Below are positions 44,868 through 55,852 of a stretch of DNA of 64,000 nucleotides, in pieces; position 1 is the first letter of the stretch, and every line of letters starts with the position of its first letter. The notes under the pieces were generated by a model. The model was not told the origin of the DNA, ran no database searches, and worked only from the letters and a program-made list of their open reading frames with translations. The stretch is from Xylona heveae TC161 (Eukaryota > Ascomycota > Xylonomycetes > Xylonales > Xylonaceae), in contig NW_017264194.1 of NCBI RefSeq assembly GCF_001619985.1, positions 620,001-684,000 on the forward strand. Reading direction: 5' to 3'. The position numbers were made by a program, and so were the translations under genes.

Positions 44868-46163
44868 CTAATGTAAATCTCCACCGACTCTGCCGAATTT
44901 GCGATCGACGTAGACCAGCGCCGTGTCGGTTTCGGTTTCGGTCTCGGTGGGCGTATCCGATGACGGGGAGGATGATGTAGAAGCTGACGAGGAAGTGGAA
45001 GACGAAGGAACCGAATCCCGATCAATGACGCCCACAACCTTGCCCATGACGATAACGTGCGAGCCGACGCGCACGCCGGTTTCTGCGCCCGGGCCGGCAC
45101 CCGCGGTGGGAGGCGAGCGCGGCGATATGTCCGACGGAATGGCAGATGAAGTGTTGGCAGACAAGACACCAACGCCTCTGAAGGGGTCGAATAATTCGCA
45201 TCGCAAGACGTGCATGACGCCTGGTCCTGTAACGAGCGGTAGGCCCTCAGTAGTCTTGTTGGCGCTATCGCTATTGCTACCGGTAGGGCGCCGAGGGGAG
45301 AGGTAGTCGTTGCGGAGGGATCGCAGGATGCCTACGGACGGGCCTGCGTGACTAGCTTGTGACTCTGACGACTGCGTCTGCGTCTGCGTCTGCGCCTGAC
45401 TGTGTGGCTCCGACTTCGTCTGCGCCAAAGACCGAAACGCACCGACTGCATCACCCTTTGTAAACCTCCCTGCTACATCCGCGCCCTGCTGATTCGCTGC
45501 GAGAACGTGGACTAGAAACTCCCCCGAGGCAGCCAGCGCAGCGTAGGTCCGGCTGGGCAAGAGGACGTTGAAAGCGATGATGGGAAACGGGTCGAGGGTC
45601 AGACTGGTGAAGGACGAGACGGTCATGCCGCGGAATCGGTGCTCAAGCTGTGCTTGCGCTTGCGCTTGCTCTTGTTCTAGAATTTGTGGTGAGTCCTGCG
45701 GGTCCTGTGATGACTGAGGTTGCGTCGTGGTAATGAGCACGACGGGATGCGGAATCTTGCGGAAAAGATGCCGTGTGCGTGTTGATAGCGGGTTGGGTTC
45801 GCTGTCTGTAGCTGCGGCGAGGGTCGCAGCGTTGTGACGCGATTGCTGCGTCGTCTGGGAAGACGGTGAGGTCGATGATGAGTATGATGAGGATGACGAT
45901 GCCGCTGCTGCTCCAGCCGGAGCAGCGTTGATTGACGAAAAAGAAGAATAAGCTCTACTCGAGAGAGATATCTGATGATTCCTTTTCTGACATATAGACC
46001 TAGCCCCAAGAGCATTACTTCTCATCTCGTCTCTCGTCCATTGGAAAAACGCCCTGTAGAATTGCTGTGCTGCGGTCGCGATCGTAGTAGCATATTTCCT
46101 TTCAGCGCGTGATCTTCTCATCGCGTGGTGCAGGCCACGGCCTGATCGAGTCGCGAGTATCAT
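44868..46163 (-). CDS. Flavin reductase-domain (split-barrel FMN-binding) protein
   Basis: A 431-residue single-exon protein with a mitochondria-like N-terminus (MILATRSGRGLHHAMRRSRA, many Arg, few acidic residues). The flavin-reductase-like barrel starts at P-H-P-V-V-L-I-T-T-T and has the family core F-R-G-M-T-V-S-S-F-T-S-L-T-L-D-P-F-P-I-I-A-F-N-V. Then come F-L-V-H-V-L-A-A-N-Q-Q and A-G-R-F-T-K-G. The closing strands G-S-H-V-I-V-M-G-K-V-V-G-V and L-V-Y-V-D-R-K-F-G-R-V-G are at the C-terminus. Three low-complexity insertions (Q-A repeats, Q-T repeats, S/T and T-E repeats) interrupt the fold at likely loops. The substrate is unknown; relatives reduce flavins or act as FMN-binding oxidoreductases. 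Confidence 0.82.
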   Translation of the reverse strand: MILATRSGRGLHHAMRRSRAERKYATTIATAAQQFYRAFFQWTRDEMRSNALGARSICQKRNHQISLSSRAYSSFSSINAAPAGAAAASSSSSYSSSTSPSSQTTQQSRHNAATLAAATDSEPNPLSTRTRHLFRKIPHPVVLITTTQPQSSQDPQDSPQILEQEQAQAQAQLEHRFRGMTVSSFTSLTLDPFPIIAFNVLLPSRTYAALAASGEFLVHVLAANQQGADVAGRFTKGDAVGAFRSLAQTKSEPHSQAQTQTQTQSSESQASHAGPSVGILRSLRNDYLSPRRPTGSNSDSANKTTEGLPLVTGPGVMHVLRCELFDPFRGVGVLSANTSSAIPSDISPRSPPTAGAGPGAETGVRVGSHVIVMGKVVGVIDRDSVPSSSTSSSASTSSSPSSDTPTETETETDTALVYVDRKFGRVGGDLH

Positions 46164-46963
46164 TGTTCAAGTTATCCCGGGGGAAATAATATCCGATAGC
46201 TCTCCAGTGAAGCGTGCCTCGACTTTGAATTCTTCGAGGAACAAGGTTCTTATCGTAGTTGAATAAAAAATTAAAAAGCAGGACGCTTTTAAGAAGAGAA
46301 GTTAACGCTCGACTGCTCAGCAGAATCGATATAAAATCGCAATTGAAAGACGTAAAAGCGAGGCTGCGTTCGTGATAATTGGGTAAGATAGAGACCCTGA
46401 ACGAAACACGTAGTATAGGACGTACGGAAATGTCAATTCGAATCGAGTGTGAGAAGTGGGGGAGGAACTAAGAGTGCTGTATTTACGTTTTACCACTTTT
46501 TTTCCCCTTGTCCTCCGGTGTCGCGCAATTCCACCAAGAGGGTCTTCGGCTGCGCTTGTTGCGGGATGTATTTTCGCGGCTGCGCTTGTCCAAGTTGTCC
46601 CTGCGAGAGACACAAGAAGCAAACCCAATTTCGCCGAGCCTGCGAGCCGTCCTGTCGCCTTTTGACTTCTACCTTCAGTATATCCACCGTTTCATACTTG
46701 CAGCTGTCCACGCAATTGACGAGACCAATTCCGCCTGTCTTTTCCTGTAGCGGCATACCGACGGAGCTACACTCGAGGGGTTGAATTTTCCCTGCGCGAA
46801 ATCCCCGTACGAACGCTGTCGAATTTCGGCCATCTCTCTCGAGTTTCGTTCGTCCCAAGATACTACATACGAGTCCTCCAGTAACAACCAATCCCATTTT
46901 TACACTACTTTGACGAACGAATCGAGTGGTTCCGAAAACCCTTTCAAACCCACTAAGAACAAA
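46164..46963. other. Divergent intergenic, flavin reductase and bL31m
   Basis: An 800-nt region. A frame in phase with bL31m is open back to 46781, but its sequence has no presequence character, so I treat it as 5' UTR. No RNA gene was recognised. Confidence 0.45.
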
Positions 46964-47518
46964 ATGGCATCACCTGCACTCCCTTCTCTCGCCCTGCGGC
47001 GCACAACTACCACGATCCTGCCGCGATCAGCAATTACAACATCCTCATCCTCATCAACATCATCAACATCGCCATTCTCGCCCATCTGCCAACAATGCAG
47101 ACATGCGTCGCTGATTCGCCGTCCTAAACGACCATATACCTTCACCCAGCTCGTGACGCTGACAGACGGATCTACGTTCCTGCAGCGCACGACTTCTCCG
47201 CAGCCCGTGTACAAGACGACCAAAGACACGCGAAACAACCCGCTGTGGAACCCGTCGTCGCAGAAACTGCTCAATGTGGAAGAAGACGAGGCCGGCCGAC
47301 TACGTGCGTTCCGACGACGATTCGGACGCGGATGGGACGCCGAGGCGGTTGATGAGGCTGCGGGCGAGGAAGTGCGTGAGGGCGAGGAACACCTTGCCAA
47401 GGGGACTGAGGAAGAAGAGGACAGTCTCCTGGATTTGATTAGTGGATATGGATTGCAACAGGAACAACAGGGCCAGGCAAAGGGCGAGAGGGTGACGAAG
47501 GGCAAGGGCAAGAAATGA
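46964..47518 (+). CDS. mrpl36: Mitochondrial large-subunit ribosomal protein bL31m
   Basis: A 184-residue protein of the mitochondrial ribosome. The chosen ATG starts MASPALPSLALRRTTTTILP, a typical presequence of basic and hydroxylated residues. A longer in-frame start at 46781 is possible but adds 61 residues with acidic character. The conserved L31 body is R-R-P-K-R-P-Y-T-F-T-Q-L-V-T-L-T-D-G-S-T-F, followed by N-P-L-W-N-P-S-S-Q-K-L-L-N-V-E-E-D-E-A-G-R-L. It continues to F-R-R-R-F-G-R-G-W-D. The C-terminus is an acidic and Gln-rich fungal extension ending K-G-K-G-K-K. No intron is needed. Confidence 0.9.
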   Translation: MASPALPSLALRRTTTTILPRSAITTSSSSSTSSTSPFSPICQQCRHASLIRRPKRPYTFTQLVTLTDGSTFLQRTTSPQPVYKTTKDTRNNPLWNPSSQKLLNVEEDEAGRLRAFRRRFGRGWDAEAVDEAAGEEVREGEEHLAKGTEEEEDSLLDLISGYGLQQEQQGQAKGERVTKGKGKK

Positions 47519-48168
47519 AGTGGTTGCCATGATACTCGTTAGAGGATCGATGAGGAGAAGTGTAATCATACTTGATAGGAGAGAGATGCGGAAGAGATTA
47601 AAGGGTGACCAATTATGGAGAGCGGGGTCAAAACTGGAGGGAGCATGAAGGAGACAAAGAAAACGACTGTTGCATAGAGCGCTCGAGTTGAGCGTGCACA
47701 ACACGTGGCTGAGAAGATAGACTGGGCTTGTCCACTGGCGGATATCATTTTGATTCATGTAAAATCATTTCATTTTCTATCTCGCAATCTGTATTTTTAC
47801 TACTTTAGATCTCTCTTCAATGTCTCGCACCGACATATCATCAGTTGTAAAATCACAATCACATATCGAATCATCTCGTTAATTTCGCGATGCTATACAG
47901 TGACTCAGCACGATGAAGGAAAATAGAGCCTTGAGATTAGCAACTATAATCTAGCTACAGTGGATATCGTCTCATCCTCTATGAACACGCACGAGATGAG
48001 TCGAGTAGCTGTTGCGGATCGGTGGGAAGGAACAGAAACGACATGGAAGGGAGCTTAGAGTATAGATACCTGGCAATGGCAATAACAGTATGTAAATGAC
48101 AAGGCTTGAACTGTCCGATAAGCTTCGAACAACCACTAATTTAACTCACGCCCCTTGAGACGGCTGCA
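47519..48168. other. Convergent intergenic, bL31m and vps5
   Basis: A 650-nt gap between 3' ends. I see nothing beyond AT-rich sequence. Confidence 0.5.
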
Positions 48169-50699
48169 CTACTCCTCCTGCTCAGCCGTTGCAATCGCTG
48201 CAGCTGAAGCTCCGCTTTCCGTCTCCGCCGTCTGCGGTCTCGAAGACTCCGAGGTCGTCTCCGTTGGTGCTGCGGCTGCTGATGCAGATGGAACCGGAGT
48301 TACCGCTGCAACAGCAGGAGGTCTGAACGAATGAGCCTCATCTTCCTCAGCATCCAGCTGCATGAGGAAGGTTTCCCAAATCTCAATAAGCTGTTTTGGT
48401 CACATTTGTCAGTAACACATAGGAATCGGGAATAATCGGGATAGGTGGACGTGGATCCATAAAAGGGACACAAGTCGGGGGACAGGGGCAAAAGAGCAGT
48501 GGCATACCTCTTTCTGCGCCTCCACCGCGCTTTCAAGATAAGTCTCTACGCCAGACTTAAAATCCTCCACCTTTTCTCTCTCAAACCTTTCCAGCTCATT
48601 GCGCATCAATCGACCCATGTCCTCAAAAAGGAGTCTCGCTTGGTGCACTTTGCGCTCGGCGTCACTAACATCGGCACTAAGTTGGTTCAGGCGGTCCTGT
48701 TGCGTCTTGCCCTGCCGTAAGATCTTATCCTGAGCAGCTTTACGCTTTTGAAGCTCCGTTTCGGCAGCGCGCCAAGAGTGGAAAGACTTTTGTCGCTGTG
48801 AGAAAGCCGTCTTTATGCTGCCAATCAGGCGAATATATTCATCCACGGTGATTCCCAGGGTCAAAACATCCTGCTGAGCTTGACGCTCGTGGAGTTCACG
48901 AATGCGTATCTGGAGGTCGGACAAACCTTCCAGCGGACCGGACAAGGAAGGAGAAAGTTCAACAGCAGAAAGGGCGTGCAAAGAGGCAGAAAAGTCGCCG
49001 GCGGCTTCGGCAAGGCTCTTGCGCTGACCAACAACGGTATCCAGAGCTTTATCTAGCGCTTTGAGCTGATTTTCGAGGGCGTCCAAGTAAACTCTTCTGT
49101 CGTGGAACCACTGGTATCGGACGTTAGCCAGACGATTGTGACAAAATTGATCGTACGTTACGTACATCATCATGCTCGATGAATTTGCCTCCTCCGCCCA
49201 TAGAGAAGCCAATTGAACTGAACATGCCTTTGCTTTCAGGAAGAGCAGGATCTTTCCGCTCCTTGTGCTTGACATCCACGTTGAACGCATCGCTTTCAAG
49301 GAACAACTTCAAGTCACCATCATGTTGCAGAATTGGATGTGCGGCAGCTTTATTCAGCATGCGCTCCAAGGCAGCTCGACGAGATTCGACAAAATTGGTC
49401 TCGAATCGACCGACAGCTTGCTTCTCCGGAGGCGGCGGCACAACGACTCCTGGGTTGTTATTGTGAAGCGAATTGTAGAGCCACAGAAAGTCTCTGTATC
49501 GCCGAGAGACTGTGAATTCAGGTTGCTTGTAGGCCTTGGAAGTCGTCTTGAATAAACCATCGTTAGTCTGAAAATACCACCTGTATTTCTGTGCGTTATC
49601 GTGAACACACCTTTGTCTTTACTTGGTAAACAATATGTGAGCTGGTCAAATCTCCAACCTTATGCGGATCTCCGACCGTAATTTGGAATGTTGGATTGGC
49701 CGCCTGCTCAACGCTCACACTTGGCTGCGTCTGCCTCTTTGGCCCCTCTGCTTGAGGAGGCTGCACTGGCGGAGGCATCCTCGCCCTCAAAGGAGGCTCA
49801 TCCTCGTCATCGTCCAAGTTTACAGAATCCATCAAGCTTCGATTAATTGATCCCGAGGATGTGGACGCCGCCATCCGCGCTTCCGAGACAAACGATTGTT
49901 CCTTTTGCGGAGGCGCTGGGGGCACCTCGGGCTGTGATGCGCTTGGAAAGTCATCTCCTAAAGGCCCAAGAGGACCAAGGGAATCGTCGACCGCTTCCAG
50001 AGTCTTTGCTTGAGCGCCGACTCTGCGAGGAGCTCGTGAGATACGGGAGGCTGCTGATCTACTTGAAGCAGATGGGCCAGGGTTCTGTTTTCGCTCGGGC
50101 TGCTGAGGGGACTCTATGATAATTAAGGGTGAGTACATCTCGTTCTAGCATGACTTGTGGGAACAAGTGCCTGGCGTCGACTCCGTACCTGGATCCTTCG
50201 ACTCGGTCTCTTCTTCCTGGTCAGGCCTATGGATCGAGCCAGAGGCTGAGGGAACATCTATTACATCTTCATCAGCGTTGGTCTGGTAGCCAAGAAACTT
50301 CTGCAGTTTGAATTGAGGAACGTTGCGTAGTCCAAGCATTGGCTTCATTCCTGTTCAAGTGAGCCTGGAGGGATAGCGTGCGAGCCAAGGCAGTAAGCAG
50401 CGTAAATGTAACTGCTGTATTTAAAAACTGCGCTCTGCAAGCTCCAGATCCAGGATGCACAGTATGTGCATGCTCCCCCTCGTCAGTGGGCTGCAAAAGG
50501 CGACAAGTTCAAGCCAAAGCCTGGCCTGGGCCAAGACTCAGAGCCGAAAAGTGCACCGCTACAGGACGGCATCGCACAGATGGAAACAGGAAGTTGGGTG
50601 CTGGTGAGAATGACTGAGCAAATGAAACGTACCACCCCAGGGAGAGGCACCTTCTTCCTCGAGATTCATTGTTGACAATGGTGGTGATAAGCCGGACAT
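48169..50699 (-). CDS. vps5: Sorting nexin Vps5 (retromer, PX-BAR)
   Basis: A membrane-bending subunit of retromer for endosome-to-Golgi recycling, 645 residues. Six exons on the minus strand are 50699-50633, 50350-50189, 50113-49611, 49546-49166, 49110-48508 and 48390-48169 (1938 nt). The N-terminus contains N-L-E-E-E-G-A-S-P-W-G. A disordered segment precedes the PX domain, which begins N-P-T-F-Q-I-T-V-G-D-P-H-K-V-G. The phosphoinositide motif S-R-R-Y-R-D-F-L-W-L-Y and P-P-P-P-E-K-Q lie in exon 4. The C-terminal Vps5 BAR domain is helical from D-R-R-V-Y-L-D-A-L-E-N-Q through F-E-R-E-K-V-E-D-F-K. An Ala/Thr/Ser-rich tail ends the protein. A second in-frame acceptor at exon 4 (start 49567) would insert seven residues in the PX domain. 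Exons 1-2 are the least certain. Confidence 0.9.
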
Positions 50700-51877
50700 G
50701 TTGCGTAATGAGGCCGAAGCTGCGACCTAGAGGCCGGGTGTTGCTAATGTTCGGAATGTCGAACTCGAAATGAAATAGAATTCAGGCTACCATATGTGAA
50801 AGTGCGAAAAAAAAGAAACTAGAATTGAAATTAAAGGCGAACTGAAAGTAGAAGAATTGCGTATCTGAGGATTCTGGAGCTGTTGTTGCTCGGTGCCTGA
50901 GACCTTGGTCGACGTTATGGTCGGTGGTTCGAGCGGCAATCTCCGTTGCAGCCAAAGCATGAGGGATTCCCAGTCAACGGTCGCCTTCGGCCCGCCTTAA
51001 TGCGGTTGCATTACACCTCCCATGTTGCCATGTGAATGGCCGATCCTTTAACTATGCCTTTGCAATTGAATCACTTAGGGGTGGCATGCAAAGAAAAAAA
51101 AAATTACTACACTTGGCACGTGAAACTATTCATGAAGGCAATGCAATGGGGCACAAAAAAGCTAAATTGTTTGTGAAGTCTAAATTTTCGGTATTATGCT
51201 TGCAACGGAGCAATCAAAATCGAATTGATTACTTCGTCTTCTTCACTTGAGCCCATGCATCAAATGCATCTTCCCGACTTCTATGTAGCAAATTCCTTAT
51301 TCACCGACGCAAAAAAGCAATGGCGATGTAAAGAGGGAAAGTCACCAGCTCCGTCAATGGTCAAACTTCTGCGTAAAGCAACAAAAAGAGATTAAAAGAG
51401 ATTGAAATGGTCGAGGGTGCAAAAGATTGACAACCAAAGGCACAGAGCGAGGCATCAATGCCAGTAAGTGAACCAACGCCAGTGCAATGAGCATGCAATG
51501 CAAAAGATTTCGTCAAATCGAACCAAATCGCTAACCTGCTATAATGAAGAAATGTCCCAGATACCTGTTTCGAAGCGCATTAGATCTTTGCGCGCAGACC
51601 GATGCGACCATCTTCCGTTGACCTTGAAAAATAAAAAAACTCCGAGCACAATAGATTTCTTCGTGAGAAACTTTAATTGTACCTTCCAAATCGATACCAG
51701 AGCGAAAAAAGCGGAGTTGTCCTAGCACCTGAGCACCTGAGAATCCGCCAAAAAAAAAAGTTCAAAGAGCAGAAAGCTCAAATAGAGCCCGAATATCTTC
51801 CAACCGAGACAAGTAAAGCCAACGCCAATGTGAGCGAGACTCGAAGCTTTGCACCAATGCAACGAAAAAAGAGGCTT
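50700..51877. other. Intergenic, vps5 promoter and cdh1 3' side
   Basis: A 1.18-kb tandem gap with A-rich stretches near 50805, 51094 and 51748. No gene or RNA was recognised. Confidence 0.5.
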
Positions 51878-53954
51878 TCATCGAATCATTCCCCAAGGCT
51901 CTAGTTTGCTGCCGCTACTAGAATCACCGCCCTTTTTCCGGAAGCAGTTCCAGAAGCGCAACGTTTCGTCGCCAGCACCCGTCACAATGACTTGGCCGTC
52001 GGGGCTCATGGCAAGGTATAGGACACGATACGTATGGCCAGTGAGACTTGCAACTTGCGTCATGCTTGGATATTTCCACACCACAATTTGGTTCTGACTA
52101 TAGCCATGGGTGCTGACGAGCTCGTTACTATTTTTCGACCAGGCAAGATTGCAGACTTGTGAGCCAGTGTCGACTTCTTGGACCATCTGTCCCGTCATGG
52201 TATTCCAAAACTTGATGCGTCGATCCGCAGTGCCTCCACCAGAGGCGAGAAGACCATGTTGATGTGGAGACCAAGCAATGGCCTTGACAGCGGCGGTATG
52301 CTCGCTAAATTTGTACAAGGGTTGCTCAGAAAGCTTATCCCAAACCATGAGCTTATTGTCATTCCCACCGCTTGCAAGCTGTCCGTCTTCAGTGTTCCAT
52401 TTCAACCCGCACACTTCCTGCTTGTGGCCAACCAATTTTCTGAGATGCTGAGTGGGCGACCGCACATCTCGATGATAGATGGTACGATCCCTGGACCCTG
52501 AAGTCAGGATGTGCTCATTCCAGGCGAGCGCGCCCACACGTGCGGAATGGCCAGTCATGGTTCGCAGTCGCCTGCAGCGTTCAGCGTCCCAGATCTGCAC
52601 AAGACCATTATTGGTGCCGATGGATATATGGGAGCCCTGGTTTTACATTAGCGCCTTTACAACCAAAATCTCATGACTGAGACTTACCCGCTGGATCCAG
52701 CTAACGCTAGTGACCGTATCACCTTGCAATTCACAAAGCTTCGTTACTCGTCCAGACTGAGCATTCCACATATACACACAGCTTCCCAGACCAACCCCAA
52801 GAACATTACTGCTTCCCCAATCGACCAAGTTGAGATAAAAGTCATCCGCCAAATCAGGCGCGTCCAGAACCTTATACGGAACTTTACTGACAGCCCGGGG
52901 CTGCTTGCGAGGACTAAGAAGCATCCGTTGGTTTTCTAAGCGAACGGGCGAGAGGCTATACAATTCGGAACGGGTATTCAAATTGGGCCCATGTCGACTC
53001 TGAGGTGTCCGGGTAGGCGTAGGATGGCCGGATAAGTTATGGTGACGAGGTGACATGTATGAAAAGAGGTTTTTATGTGGAGTGGAGGGCGTTAAAGTCG
53101 GAGGTATGGATGATGAGTACTGAGTTGGAGGTGTCCGTGAGCGAGATGGGTCGTTAATAGTCGTGGCATGAGATGACGATGGAAGGGTAGGATCTGGTGA
53201 GAGGGTTGGTGGTGTGGGCTGGGGCACCGTCGATTCAAATAACTCGGAGCGCAGCAGTGTCGAGAATGTCCGATTTGCTTCCTCAGCTAAGTAGAATGTC
53301 AGGCATAGATCGATTAGGGTCATACGTTAATGGCGTTGAAATGTGGACGTACTTTTTTGAAAGTGAAGCTCGCCTTGAGGTGCCCTTTTCTGTTTTCGAG
53401 ACGGCGTTGACGGGGAGCCATCGTCATGGAGTAGGCTGAAGCTTGCTTGAAGATCCTGACCTTCACGATTTGGAATGAATCTGCGGAGACACATCTCGTT
53501 AGCATTTCTTGTTGAATGGACAAGAGGCGAAAAATAAATTCCCTGCGGCTCCAGATGTGGTGGATTTCCATTGAAGCGAGATTCAACTAAATGATGCATC
53601 CAGGAAGTGCTGGCTAAGAAAAGAAATGACATGCAAGAGCGACCAAGCTGCTACTAACCTATCTCCATACACTCGCTGTCTCTTGCGACTGGGGCTTGCC
53701 GTCGGCGTGACGTCTCTTTGTTTCCCAGTGTCCTCAAAATCCTTGAGCGCTTTGGTGAGCGCATCCGCATCTATAGCTTCAGAGCCACGCGGATTTGCTC
53801 TCGAAGATCTTCTATTATGGCTGCTCTGCTTATTCGATGCTAAAGGTGGAGTCTTCAGCCCAGAGGGGGACATCACTCGCGGGGAGCGCAGAGGGTTTTC
53901 ATAAGGATCGGAAGCTGTGCCATTTCGTCCTGAACGGGTATTCCTGTCACGCAT
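51878..53954 (-). CDS. cdh1: APC/C activator Cdh1 (fizzy-related, Ste9/Srw1 type)
   Basis: A substrate-recruiting WD40 activator of the anaphase-promoting complex that keeps mitotic cyclins low in G1, 593 residues. Exons on the minus strand are 53954-53659, 53480-53353, 53286-52688 and 52636-51878 (1782 nt). The C-box D-R-F-I-P-N-R is rebuilt across the exon 1/2 junction. E-E-A-N-R-T-F-S-T-L-L-R-S-E-L-F follows. The Cdc20/Cdh1 linker V-P-Y-K-V-L-D-A-P-D-L-A-D-D-F-Y-L-N-L-V-D-W leads into seven WD repeats. The protein ends with the IR dipeptide that docks on APC3. Cdh1 rather than Cdc20 is indicated by the D-R-F-I-P form of the C-box and the K-V-L-D-A-P linker. Many S/T-P sites in the N-terminus fit CDK control. 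Confidence 0.94.
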
Positions 53955-55852
53955 CGTGCACCCCTCGTCTTTGCCCCTCAAAAAATAGACGTTCCTGGCT
54001 GCTGATTCAAGGAGTTGGGGCCGACAAAAGCGGGGCGCGTAACCTCTGCGCCTTGGAGCGCTCGCGGATCGATAGAAGTGTCCAGATTCTAATAGGCGGG
54101 GAATGAACTTTTATTTGATGTCATACATCGATTGCTTGAAATTTTTCGATAATCGGTAAGGCGATAAAGAACGTATGATTCAGCAGCACCGACTTGTGCG
54201 ATAAAAGTCCTTGACAAGTGAAGTTGTGGATGTTGGTGATGAAGTTGCGAAGGAAAGACGTCGGTTCCGCTGCAAGATTCCCAGCCTCCCAACGACGTCG
54301 CCTGTCCAGAGCAAATTCAGCGCCGATCAGCTCAGCTCTCAATTAACAATGCAAATTTGTTGTGATAGCGATCTCTTTGAAGGGTCGGAGCGGGACATGC
54401 GATATGAACGAGTGAGGTAGAGAGCAATCGAGAGTGATGTTATTGCTGGGATGATGAATAGTGTACGGCTTTGAGACTGTCAATCAAGGGGATCGACGTT
54501 AGACGTGAGGGATTGTTCAAGAGCGGCAAAGTACCAGTACCTGAAAATTGGCGTATGCAAACGGCGGTGATGAAGTCTCCGGAAGTAGCCAGGTTCCTAA
54601 AGGGGAAAGGTAATGAAGGCAATCACCTGGGCAGCGATACCACAGCAACAATCAAACTCTCCCAGAGATGTGAGACAGCCCCGGGATACACAATATCTAA
54701 CAGCAACGACAAGAATACGCCCAAAAAGATCGCACCTTTTCGATTATTTCATAACATTTTCGAAGAAAGCAACGATCGGTCATGGATCAATCGAGGGAAT
54801 AAGAAATGGTGCCTTGAGCGACTGCTCCCCTCTTCTCTGCTCTTGTGTGTTATGGACGACGGAACCCCTTGCGACACGCACATGGCGTTTCGGGGTTTAG
54901 CGCCGACACTTCGTCGACCCGTGCGAGATTTAGGGGTACCTTGATATATTAGCAATATTCGAGTAAAACAAAGTAGCGACAAAGTACATCACTTCTTAAG
55001 TGGCTTTAGCGCGACACGAGATGGACGTGCATTCGACCGTTTGTATAAGCTTTTTGGCAGCTTCATTGACGCGTTCTGTTTCAGCAATCCAGATAGGGAT
55101 CTTGTTTACATTAAGTTCCGTGTACAATATACCCTGTCAGAGCTATAAGGATTCAAAGGATTTCGCTCGGGCATATTTAGTACCGCGTCCACGAAATCTT
55201 TCAATGACATGCTAGCCTCGCGATATGTGTATGACTCCGGCACTCCTAACCAGCAAACGCAAATAAGATGGTGATCATGCATGGGTAAATTTACGACGGT
55301 ACCAGGCTGCTCTGGCACAGCAATTGCAGGGAGATGATGGTATTTAAACATCCTGCAGTTTCGGACCAAAAGGCAGCTACTGTGGTCTAAATTCTTCCAC
55401 GCTCTTGTCCTCGGAAACCCAAAGTATGGACTGAAACTGGGCGCAGCCACAGCAAAAAAAAAAGCAAAGAGAATTCATTCATGCCCACCGTCATATGAAG
55501 AAGAAGCTGTAATAATGCCTTATGTAACTTGAATATCGTCAGAGCAAATCCTTTCCAGTCAAGGCCTTAGGATGGTTTCACGTGACATAGGATGGAGCGC
55601 GAGGAGCTTGGGCCATCCCGCAAGAGACCTGGTTATGGACACGAGATACGATGTGACATTATCTCCCTTCCGCCACGAAAGGACGTCAAGTGGTCACCAA
55701 AACACTGCATCCCCTCCTTGCAAAGTCTCATGCGCAAGCAATCCCTGTCCATTCTATTCTCTTACACATCACGTTACTTTTGTGTGAGAGCAGTGCCTTC
55801 TGTTTCGTTTCCCAGAGCTCCTTTTTCTTCTAGAGCTTCACTCGCATATAAT
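53955..55852. other. Divergent intergenic, cdh1 and aspartyl aminopeptidase
   Basis: A 1.9-kb region with several short open frames and no recognised gene. The best are minus 55450-55106, which contains an 81-codon ATG frame ending at 55106, and plus 54471-54944 (157 codons). Neither shows a domain. The last 123 nt are open in frame with the aminopeptidase and may be translated. Confidence 0.35.

Noticed and set aside
54471-54944. 157-codon plus-strand frame upstream of the aminopeptidase
   Set aside because: No domain, no family resemblance and composition like random sequence; left as intergenic.
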